DNA of 5,025 bases from Thermoplasmatota archaeon (GTDB taxonomy: Archaea > Thermoplasmatota > Penumbrarchaeia > Penumbrarchaeales > Penumbrarchaeaceae). The notes below the pieces were generated by a model. The model had not been told where the DNA came from, searched no databases, and was given only the letters and a program-made list of their open reading frames with translations. The DNA is taken from NCBI GenBank assembly GCA_030595585.1, contig JAUVCY010000167.1:1-5025 (forward strand), written 5' to 3'. The position numbers and the translations under genes are program-made. Of this stretch, positions 1 to 4,949 are shown piece by piece (the stretch's first letter is position 1; the number at the start of each line of letters is the position of its first letter).

Positions 1-2
1 AC

Positions 3-1937
3 CTCTGGAAGCTGGCGAAACCGATGAAGGCCGCCGAGCTCATGGCGTACAAGGATCAGATATCGGAAAGAATGGAGCTGCGTAGATCCACTCTCATTGA
101 GGACCCCGGGACGGAGGAGGGGTTCTCAACGCTTGATATGATCTCCATTGGAGATCCGGCGGAGCAGCAGGGGGCGGACAGGGATGAGCCTCATCTCGAT
201 GAGATCAAGATGATAACAAAGGAGCTGCTCGCCAGGGCAAGAGGGGCGCTGAATGAGGAGAAATATGAGGAGGCGTTCTTCTTTCTGGATGAGGGCCTTG
301 CCCTTTCGAAGGACGATCCGAAACTGCTTCAGGAGAAGGGGAAGCTGCTCTTCGACGTCAAGGGCGATTTCGCTGCAGCCACCGCGTGTTTCGAGAAGGT
401 GCTTGACATTGATGAGGACAACAGGGATGCCTGGGCCTATCTGGGCATGTGTAATCACGAGCTTGGCGACCTGGAGGAGGCCCTGTATGATTACGATCAG
501 GCCACCGATATCGATCCCAATCACTACCCTATATGGATAAAGAAAGGTGCTATACTGGGAAAGACGAAGGGGAGGGAGGAGGACGCCATCAAGTGCCTGG
601 AATTCGCACTGAGCCAGGACGGCTATAACGAGGAGGCGTGGTTCAATAAAGCACAGATCCTTGACCAGAGGCTCCACAAGATGGAGGAGGCGATACTGTC
701 ATATCGATCACTTCTGAGGATCAATCCAAAGCACGTCAAGGGATCGTTCAGGCTTGGCCTCCTCTCTTACAAGAGGCTCAATGACATCAAGAAGGCCAAG
801 AAATATTTCACCCAGGTCATCGAGGCCGACCCGACTCATTTGCAGGGATGGCTGTTCAAGGGAGAGATAGCGGAGGAGGTCGACAAGGATTTCGACTCCG
901 CCTTTGAGTTCTACGAGCAGGCGCTGGAGCACAATCCAGAGTCCCCCGAGGTACTCCACAAGGAGATCGATATGTTGCTGAGGCACAAGAAGAAGTTCAG
1001 GCATGCCGTGGAGTTGGCGGATCGGCTCACCGCGGTTGCACCCGAGGACCCTCTTGCTTTCTACGTTTCGGGTCTGGGCGCGGCCAAGATAGATAACGAT
1101 CCTGAAAAGGCGATGTCCTTTTTCAACAGCTCCATAAAGGCGGACCCGAACAACAAGATGGTCATTATCTCAAAGGCCAACCTCCTGGCAGAGCATATGA
1201 ACAGACCAAAGGACGCAGAGAAAATGCTCAGAGCGGCCCTGAAGAAAGATGATAAACACGCTGACCTATGGGTGGAACTGGGCCTTGTCTACTTCGATTT
1301 CCTCTACGAACCCAAGGAAGCGCTCGAATGCTTTGAAAAGGTGACCGAGCTGGACCCGAAGAACTCCGAGGGATGGTATCAGAAAGGGATGATCCTGACC
1401 CGCGGTTTCGAGAGGCACCAGGAAGCTTTGAAATGTCTTGACGAGGCCACGAAATTGAGCGATGAGAACGCTGATGCGTGGTGTGAGAAGGGGAAGATCC
1501 TCAGGCAGGCATTCAGCATGCCGGATGACGCCATCAAGTGTTTCAACAAGGCGCTATCCTTCGAACCCGAGGAGCCGGAATTCCTCTCGGAAATAGCCAG
1601 ATCGTTCATCCAGAAGGGTGACATGACCATGGGGATCATCAATTTTTCGAAGGCCCTGGAGATGGACCCCTCTTACTGGGAAGCCAGCCTTGGGCTGGCC
1701 GAAGCGATGTACAAGAACGGAGATTTCAACGGTGCTCATGTGGCGTTGAACGGCGCCCTTCAATCTGAACCAAAGAACGAGAAGGTGTGGTCCCTGAAAG
1801 CTGAGATCTTCAGGTCCCAGAACGAGTTGGAGAAGGGTCTGGAGTGCTACAAGAGGGTCCTGCGCTTCAATCCAGACAATCAGGATGCTCTGAACAGCAA
1901 GACCGCGATAGAGGCCCAACTCGAGAAGAAGTCCTGA
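3..1937 (+). CDS. Large TPR-repeat protein, probably 5'-truncated by the window edge
   Basis: Soluble helical-repeat protein made almost wholly of TPR units, a fold that normally acts as a protein-protein scaffold; the partner is unknown. Numbering from the ATG at 24 (637 aa), residues 1-60 are a polar linker-like segment. A degenerate repeat covers about 64-97, followed by two 34-residue units (98-165), ten 35-residue units (166-515), three 34-residue units (516-617) and a short charged tail. Units show the TPR pattern: W/L-x-x-K/L-G early, A near position 20-24, and a closing D/N-P. No signal peptide or membrane segment is seen. The frame is open from base 3 with no stop, and the ATG at 24 lacks a Shine-Dalgarno, so I treat the gene as partial; ATG 24, 42 or 72 remain possible. 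It is followed by a promoter-bearing gap, so it is probably not in the same operon as the ATPase genes. TPR identity is firm; function is unknown. Confidence 0.9.
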   Translation, partial: LWKLAKPMKAAELMAYKDQISERMELRRSTLIEDPGTEEGFSTLDMISIGDPAEQQGADRDEPHLDEIKMITKELLARARGALNEEKYEEAFFFLDEGLALSKDDPKLLQEKGKLLFDVKGDFAAATACFEKVLDIDEDNRDAWAYLGMCNHELGDLEEALYDYDQATDIDPNHYPIWIKKGAILGKTKGREEDAIKCLEFALSQDGYNEEAWFNKAQILDQRLHKMEEAILSYRSLLRINPKHVKGSFRLGLLSYKRLNDIKKAKKYFTQVIEADPTHLQGWLFKGEIAEEVDKDFDSAFEFYEQALEHNPESPEVLHKEIDMLLRHKKKFRHAVELADRLTAVAPEDPLAFYVSGLGAAKIDNDPEKAMSFFNSSIKADPNNKMVIISKANLLAEHMNRPKDAEKMLRAALKKDDKHADLWVELGLVYFDFLYEPKEALECFEKVTELDPKNSEGWYQKGMILTRGFERHQEALKCLDEATKLSDENADAWCEKGKILRQAFSMPDDAIKCFNKALSFEPEEPEFLSEIARSFIQKGDMTMGIINFSKALEMDPSYWEASLGLAEAMYKNGDFNGAHVALNGALQSEPKNEKVWSLKAEIFRSQNELEKGLECYKRVLRFNPDNQDALNSKTAIEAQLEKKS

Positions 1938-1993
1938 TCTAACGCACACCACGAGGGTTTCAACATTGGGGTTCCGGATATGGTATTGATACA

Positions 1994-2001
1994 ATTAAAT
2001 A
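1994..2001 (+). promoter_or_regulatory. TATA-box candidate for the RAD55-like cluster (leaderless start)
   Basis: ATTAAATA lies in an AT-rich patch of the 83-bp gap between the TPR gene and the ATPase cluster. Its centre is about 24 bp before the ATG at 2021, the usual archaeal TATA-to-transcription-start distance. That places the predicted start on or next to the initiator codon. No Shine-Dalgarno is visible before that ATG, which fits a leaderless transcript. The B-recognition element is not convincing, so the call rests on spacing and base composition. Confidence 0.5.
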
Positions 2002-2020
2002 GCCCATATCATATCAACGG

Positions 2021-2758
2021 ATGATGGACGAAGTCACCGAAAAAAGCGTTTTTGGCGTTGAAAAATTGGACAATCTCACCCTTGGAAAGGTCCTCCCTGG
2101 AAGCATGGGACTGTTCTATGGCCCTTCCGGCACGGGAAAGAGCTCCATTGGATATCATTTCATTTTCGAGGGAGTTGGATCTGGTCAGAACTCCATCCTC
2201 ATCACAAATGAGCCTGCAAAGGGAGTGATCGGAAAGCTCTCGAATTTCAAGCAGTTCAAGGAGCAGTGGGTGGAGGAGGGGTTCATATCACTATTCCCGA
2301 TACAGGATCTCATGGGGCTGGTGGGTGTGAGGTTCGAGGAGGCTGGGTCGTCCGATCTGGACCTTCTTTTCAGGGTGATCATGCGGTCGATAGAGGACCT
2401 GGAGGTCAAGAGGATAGTTATCGACCCGGGCAATCCGCTTGTGACCTTGCTTGAGAGGGGGAACAAGGTCTTCTTTTTCCAGAGGTTAAAGGAGGAGCTT
2501 GTAAGGCGGGGGATCTCGCTGGTCTTTATCATTGATATCTCGACCCCTCTTGACGACACCATTTCCAAGGTGATAGCACCCTATATGTTCGATTACGTTC
2601 TGCGGTTCAACCGTGAGAAGGACCACTCGATATCCATGAACACCCTCACCATTGAGAAATGGGGTGGGACCAACCATCCCCAGAACGACTACGTGTTGGA
2701 TATCTCCCGGGACGGGGTGATGATGGCTCCCAGGATAAGACGTCTGGAGGAAGGTTAG
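2021..2758 (+). CDS. RAD55/KaiC-like RecA-superfamily ATPase, intact Walker A
   Basis: A single-domain (245 aa) cytoplasmic P-loop ATPase of the RAD55/KaiC-like group, whose characterised relatives (KaiC, ArlH/FlaH, GvpD) act in regulation or motor assembly rather than repair. Visible: the typical N-terminal lead (FGVEKLD, then LPGS), Walker A GPSGTGKS at residues 34-41, a strand ending ITNEP with Glu64 where this group carries its putative catalytic glutamate, and Walker B RIVIDP at 131-136 (Asp135). A following strand FIIDIS is near 169-174, and a C-terminal beta region contains TIEKWGG. Two ATGs are adjacent (2021, 2024). No Shine-Dalgarno is present, and a TATA-like box at 1994-2001 suggests leaderless translation from the first codon. 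It is the first gene of a three-gene operon; its TAG abuts the next ATG with no gap. ATPase fold is confident; the biological role and specific target are unknown. Confidence 0.95.
   Translation: MMDEVTEKSVFGVEKLDNLTLGKVLPGSMGLFYGPSGTGKSSIGYHFIFEGVGSGQNSILITNEPAKGVIGKLSNFKQFKEQWVEEGFISLFPIQDLMGLVGVRFEEAGSSDLDLLFRVIMRSIEDLEVKRIVIDPGNPLVTLLERGNKVFFFQRLKEELVRRGISLVFIIDISTPLDDTISKVIAPYMFDYVLRFNREKDHSISMNTLTIEKWGGTNHPQNDYVLDISRDGVMMAPRIRRLEEG
2746..2750 (+). promoter_or_regulatory. Shine-Dalgarno for the second cluster gene
   Basis: GGAGG sits inside the last codons of the upstream ATPase gene, 8 bases before the ATG at 2759. It fixes the start of the second gene directly after the upstream TAG and indicates translation from the shared mRNA. 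By contrast, the first gene of the cluster has no such site. Confidence 0.8.
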
Positions 2759-3328
2759 ATGGCCGGAAAGGATTTGGACCCGATCAAGAAGGCCCTGAAG
2801 GAGCAGGGCTCCCAGGTCTTCGTGCGAGCGTCCGGTGGAAGCTACATAAAGGCGATATCTGGCCTTGTAGAGGATATGTGCGGCAAGGAGGGCCAGAGGG
2901 GGATACTGATATCGACCCAATGGTCTGCAAATGCGATATCCAGAAGGTTGGCGATAACCAAGCTCCCCAAGAACAGCCTGAGGGTGATAGATACGGTCTC
3001 GCTCACCATGGGATCTGGATTGGAGAACAACGACGTATTCAGGTTCCTTCCCACGCCAGCCTCATTGGAAAGCATCCTGATGGAGGTGGAGAGGATCTCA
3101 AAGAAAGGTGGGAGCTCCTTCCTCATGGTGGATTCACTCTCCTATCTGATAAAGTACTACTCACAGGGCCAGCTATCCGAGTTCTTCCAGTATCTACTGA
3201 ACAGAATGCTCGAGGATGAGATGAACGTGATAATCTTCGATCAGATGATGTCGGACCCTTCCCCTATCTCCCTGGAGCTCTCCTCGATCATGGATAGGAT
3301 AATCGACCTCAAGGGGGGTAAGAAATGA
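2759..3328 (+). CDS. RAD55-like pseudo-ATPase, no Walker A, shortened C-terminus
   Basis: A 189-aa protein I read as a degenerate RecA/RAD55-like domain. Where the family has its P-loop after the first strand (QVFVRASGGSYIKAI, residues 19-33), there is no GxxxxGK[ST] lysine or hydroxyl residue. The next strand, GILISTQWSANAI (48-60), lacks the acidic residue seen in the active neighbour. A Walker B-like strand SFLMVDSLSYL (120-130, Asp125) and a later strand NVIIFDQMM (156-164) are kept. The protein stops right after MDRIIDLKGGKK, so it lacks the C-terminal beta region present in both flanking paralogs. Start set by GGAGG 8 bases upstream; the start abuts the preceding stop and the end overlaps the next gene by ATGA. 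Nucleotide hydrolysis is unlikely, and a structural or regulatory subunit is my inference. The fold assignment rests on motif order and context, not on a profile search. Confidence 0.9.
   Translation: MAGKDLDPIKKALKEQGSQVFVRASGGSYIKAISGLVEDMCGKEGQRGILISTQWSANAISRRLAITKLPKNSLRVIDTVSLTMGSGLENNDVFRFLPTPASLESILMEVERISKKGGSSFLMVDSLSYLIKYYSQGQLSEFFQYLLNRMLEDEMNVIIFDQMMSDPSPISLELSSIMDRIIDLKGGKK
3313..3319 (+). promoter_or_regulatory. Shine-Dalgarno for the third cluster gene
   Basis: GGGGGGT lies 5 bases before the ATG at 3325, within the end of the second gene. With the ATGA start/stop overlap (3325-3328), it supports translational coupling of the second and third genes. The spacer GGTAAGAA resembles the one in front of the small gene at 4249 on the other strand. 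Confidence 0.65.
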
Positions 3329-4071
3329 GGTTCTCCCTGGGTAAGACGGACATCAATACCGTCGTGAAGGAGAGGATCGGCCCTGGAAAGTTGATCCTGC
3401 TCAGGTACGGTGAGGGGAGCGGAGGGGAGTTCCTTCTCAAGCAGTTCCTGGGGGAGAGAATGGAGAGCGAATACTCCATCATCATCTCCTCGTACGAGAC
3501 CGAGGATGAGGTCCGGTACGCGCTGAAATCCAATGATATCAGCATCGACGGAGAGATCATATCCTTTGTACCGGAGAGGGAGGCCGAACTGGACCTGAAG
3601 ATCAGGAGGGACGAGTTCCTGACCGGAGGGGTGCTGGTAACGGACCTCTATGATCTAAACGAGCTGGAGGTCCTCGGCAGGACCCCCAACGGAGCGTCGG
3701 AGAGGTTCCTATCGAGGATCAACTCCATCGCAAGCAAACAGACCGTCCCCTTCAAGATGGTCATCGATTCGCTTGCGGACCTGGTCCTGCTATCGTCAAA
3801 GGGGGAGGTGAGGGATAGGTTGAGGCTCCTGAGGCAGTCCCTGCGTGAGATGAATGGGATCGCAATGGTGGGTGCGCCCATCGGCAACGACGAGACGGAT
3901 ATCAGCGATCTCACCCTGTTCGACGCCATATTCGAGATACGGGTGGACCTGGTGGATGGGAAGTGGAGAAGGACCCTTACGCTACTTCACGATCGGAACG
4001 ATCCGGACCTGCCTGAGGTGTGGGAGATAGGCACGATCAATCCCATACCCTCCGCCATCTCGCTGGAGTAG
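3325..4071 (+). CDS. RAD55-like pseudo-ATPase with P-loop Lys replaced
   Basis: A 248-aa protein with the layout of a RAD55/KaiC-like domain but a broken nucleotide site. The segment LILLRYGEGSGGEF (23-36) aligns with GxxGxGK[ST] as GEGSGGEF: the second glycine is Ser32, the lysine is Glu35 and the Ser/Thr is Phe36. The next strand SIIISSYETEDEV (51-63) still has acidic residues where the active paralog has Glu64. A Walker B-like strand KMVIDSLADL (144-153, Asp148) is followed by a strand GIAMVGAPIG. The C-terminal part ends like the first gene: an R-x-L-T-L strand, then a short EVWEIGT strand. The start overlaps the previous stop by ATGA and has a GGGGGGT Shine-Dalgarno. It is the last gene of the operon, and its TAG is one base from the stop of a converging gene. 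Likely a non-hydrolysing partner of the first gene product (inference). Confidence 0.9.
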   Translation: MRFSLGKTDINTVVKERIGPGKLILLRYGEGSGGEFLLKQFLGERMESEYSIIISSYETEDEVRYALKSNDISIDGEIISFVPEREAELDLKIRRDEFLTGGVLVTDLYDLNELEVLGRTPNGASERFLSRINSIASKQTVPFKMVIDSLADLVLLSSKGEVRDRLRLLRQSLREMNGIAMVGAPIGNDETDISDLTLFDAIFEIRVDLVDGKWRRTLTLLHDRNDPDLPEVWEIGTINPIPSAISLE

Positions 4072-4083
4072 ATCACCTTCTAC
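4068..4083. terminator. Inverted repeat across two converging stop codons
   Basis: Arms GTAGA (4068-4072) and TCTAC (4079-4083) enclose a six-base loop. The left arm contains the TAG of the + strand cluster, and the loop contains the TGA of the - strand small gene. A hairpin could form in RNA from either strand and mark both 3' ends. The stem is only 5 bp, and archaeal termination depends mainly on T-runs, so terminator function is uncertain. Confidence 0.3.
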
Positions 4084-4249
4084 CCGGCACGTAACAGGTG
4101 GAGACAGATGCGGTGTAGCTTTTTCCGTTCTCCTCCCGTTCCACCGAGACGATATATATCCATCCACCCGGGACAGAGTATCTGTCCACGTGCATGTCAT
4201 CCGGAATGTTGACCCCGCCTAACCGTTTGATATCATCTTCATCCGACAT
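4073..4249 (-). CDS. 58-aa small protein downstream of TBP, unknown function
   Basis: I do not recognise this family. The protein begins MSDEDDIKRLGG and ends CYVPGRR. It has an acidic N-terminus, a central RYSVPGGWIYIVSV stretch (23-36), a charged turn (REENGKS, 38-44) and then a second beta-like stretch (YTASVSTCYV). This reads as a compact beta-hairpin-type domain with one cysteine (Cys52), no signal peptide and no membrane helix. The gene is supported by a perfect GGAGGT Shine-Dalgarno (4261-4256) six bases before its ATG, placed only 17 bp after the TBP stop, so it is very probably co-transcribed with TBP. Its stop lies one base from the stop of the converging + strand cluster, so it fills the gap exactly. 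Function unknown; a role tied to TBP or basal transcription is speculation from position only. Confidence 0.75.
   Translation of the reverse strand: MSDEDDIKRLGGVNIPDDMHVDRYSVPGGWIYIVSVEREENGKSYTASVSTCYVPGRR
4118..4145 (+). terminator. Pyrimidine-rich tract, possible terminator of the + strand cluster
   Basis: About 50 bases after the third ATPase gene, the + strand carries five consecutive Ts (4120-4124) followed by a long C/T-rich run to about 4145. Archaeal RNA polymerase terminates on such T-rich tracts on the non-template strand, so this could end the cluster mRNA. The site lies antisense to the 58-aa gene, whose coding (ACGGGAGGAGAACGGAAAA) also explains the composition. Weak call. Confidence 0.25.
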
Positions 4250-4255
4250 TTTCTT

Positions 4256-4261
4256 ACCTCC
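4256..4261 (-). promoter_or_regulatory. Perfect Shine-Dalgarno for the 58-aa gene
   Basis: GGAGGT on the - strand with a six-base spacer (AAGAAA) before the ATG at 4249, starting five bases after the TBP stop codon. It is the best ribosome-binding site in the window and the main reason for calling the short ORF real. Confidence 0.8.
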
Positions 4262-4266
4262 ATAGG

Positions 4267-4812
4267 TCAGGAAATGAGCCCGGCATTCAACAGCTCGGTC
4301 TCGATCTTCTCAAGGGCGATCTTGATATCGCCCACGTTCTTCGTCCCGGTACAGACCACCTTTCCAGTTGTGAACAGCAGAGCAACGGCCTTTGGCTCAT
4401 GGATACGATAGACCAGGCCGGGGAACTGCTCCGGCTCATATTCGACGTTCTCCAATCCAAGGGTGATGGCGATCGAGTTCAGGTTGATGTCGTTCTTCAG
4501 GTCCGAGGTGGCGACGATATTCTGTACCTTTATCTCGGGGTCCTTCTTGATCTCTATTCCGATCTCCTTGAACCTCTTTCTGACCTTCTCCACGGCCACG
4601 TGGACCATCTCAACGGTCTTCGCACCTGTGCATACAAGTTTTCCACTGGTGAAGACCAGGAGGGCGGTCTTGGGTTCCTTGAGCTTGTATATCAGTCCTG
4701 GAAACTTTTCCGGGGAATACTCTGCCTCTTCCAACTTGCTCGAGATGTAGTTGAGGTCGAACGACTCTCCCGTCACCACCGAGGCGACGATGTTCTGCAC
4801 ATTTACTTCCAT
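4267..4812 (-). CDS. tbp: Archaeal TATA-binding protein (TBP)
   Basis: General transcription initiation factor. TBP binds and bends the TATA box and, with TFB, recruits RNA polymerase. The 181-aa length is typical for archaeal TBP. Two direct repeats form the saddle: residues about 3-88 and 94-178, each opening with VQNIVA and containing an EY-x-PE-x-FPGL-x-Y segment, an L-x-F-x-x-GK strand and a VCTG turn. The four DNA-kinking phenylalanines are present at 37, 54, 130 and 147 (93-residue spacing between repeats), as are the central base-contacting asparagines 7 and 98. It ends NAGLIS, without the acidic tail found on many archaeal TBPs. The start ATG at 4812 has an AGGTGG Shine-Dalgarno four bases upstream, and the first residues (MEVNVQN) lead straight into the fold. 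It is the first gene of a two-gene unit with the 58-aa ORF. Identification is essentially certain. Confidence 0.99.
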   Translation of the reverse strand: MEVNVQNIVASVVTGESFDLNYISSKLEEAEYSPEKFPGLIYKLKEPKTALLVFTSGKLVCTGAKTVEMVHVAVEKVRKRFKEIGIEIKKDPEIKVQNIVATSDLKNDINLNSIAITLGLENVEYEPEQFPGLVYRIHEPKAVALLFTTGKVVCTGTKNVGDIKIALEKIETELLNAGLIS

Positions 4813-4816
4813 GAGA

Positions 4817-4822
4817 CCACCT
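4817..4822 (-). promoter_or_regulatory. Shine-Dalgarno for TBP
   Basis: AGGTGG on the - strand, four bases before the TBP ATG. With the following TC it reads AGGTGGTC, one base off AGGTGATC, part of the usual complement of the 16S rRNA 3' end. It implies a leadered TBP mRNA, unlike the first gene of the opposing cluster. Confidence 0.65.
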
Positions 4823-4841
4823 GTTGATACCTGTAGTTCTG

Positions 4842-4896
4842 ATAATTATGCTGGAGTATGGAGATGTTTACCTTAAACGTTGGGGGTGGATATATG
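4842..4896 (-). promoter_or_regulatory. AT-rich promoter region of tbp with several TATA candidates
   Basis: On the - strand, three candidates precede TBP: ATATAT (4895-4890), TTTAAGG (4875-4869 region) and ATAATTAT (4849-4842). With about 25 bp from box centre to start, they predict transcription starts near 4867, 4848 and 4820. The first two give 5' leaders of roughly 55 and 36 bases that include the Shine-Dalgarno; the last would leave it at the extreme 5' end and is least likely. I cannot choose between the first two from sequence alone. Confidence 0.35.
4866..4878. repeat. Inverted repeat GTTTA-N3-TAAAC upstream of tbp
   Basis: Perfect five-base arms around a three-base centre (CCT). 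It overlaps the TTTAAGG promoter candidate, so a dimeric regulator, or simply the promoter itself, could account for it. Five-base arms can occur by chance. Confidence 0.35.
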
Positions 4897-4936
4897 GGGC
4901 GTTCACCATACTTCTTCTGGTGTGATTTTTACGTTT

Positions 4937-4949
4937 CCAATAAAATTGG
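4937..4949. repeat. Inverted repeat CCAAT-N3-ATTGG upstream of tbp
   Basis: Perfect five-base arms around AAA, the same 5-3-5 geometry as the repeat at 4866-4878 and centred 71 bp from it. It lies in an otherwise gene-free stretch between the promoter candidates and the right window edge. A regulator-binding site is possible but unproven. Confidence 0.3.

Noticed and set aside
1554..1994. Long - strand ORF (146 codons) antisense to the end of the TPR gene
   Set aside because: It lies opposite a strongly supported TPR coding frame, is leucine/valine-rich with no recognisable domain and has no ribosome site; it is a mirror of the TPR codon pattern. The same applies to - strand frames at 126-677, 708-1004 and 1379-1642.
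2486..2920. - strand ORF (144 codons) opposite the first two cluster genes
   Set aside because: It spans the junction of two genes with intact domains and coupling signals and shows no domain of its own. Likewise 2185-2568, 2842-3126, 3309-3560 and 3648-3929.
2659..3219. + strand ORF of 186 codons in another frame over the first and second cluster genes
   Set aside because: Composition is glycine/proline/arginine-rich with no family signature, and it competes with frames that have RecA-like motifs and Shine-Dalgarno sites.
3993..4079. AAGGTGATC on the - strand at the end of the 58-aa gene as a ribosome site for another gene
   Set aside because: The next - strand ATG opens only a frame of about 22 codons antisense to the third ATPase gene, with nothing recognisable.
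4151..4160. GATATATATC, a perfect 10-bp palindrome resembling a TATA box
   Set aside because: It encodes Ile-Tyr-Ile in the core of the 58-aa protein, and no gene start lies at a suitable distance on either strand.
3982..4200. - strand ORF (72 codons) overlapping the 58-aa gene and the third ATPase gene
   Set aside because: Different frame from the 58-aa gene, no Shine-Dalgarno, and deep antisense overlap with a well-supported gene.
4399..4827. + strand ORF (142 codons) and a nested one (4463-4750) opposite TBP
   Set aside because: TBP on the other strand is certain; the + strand frames are its antisense shadows.
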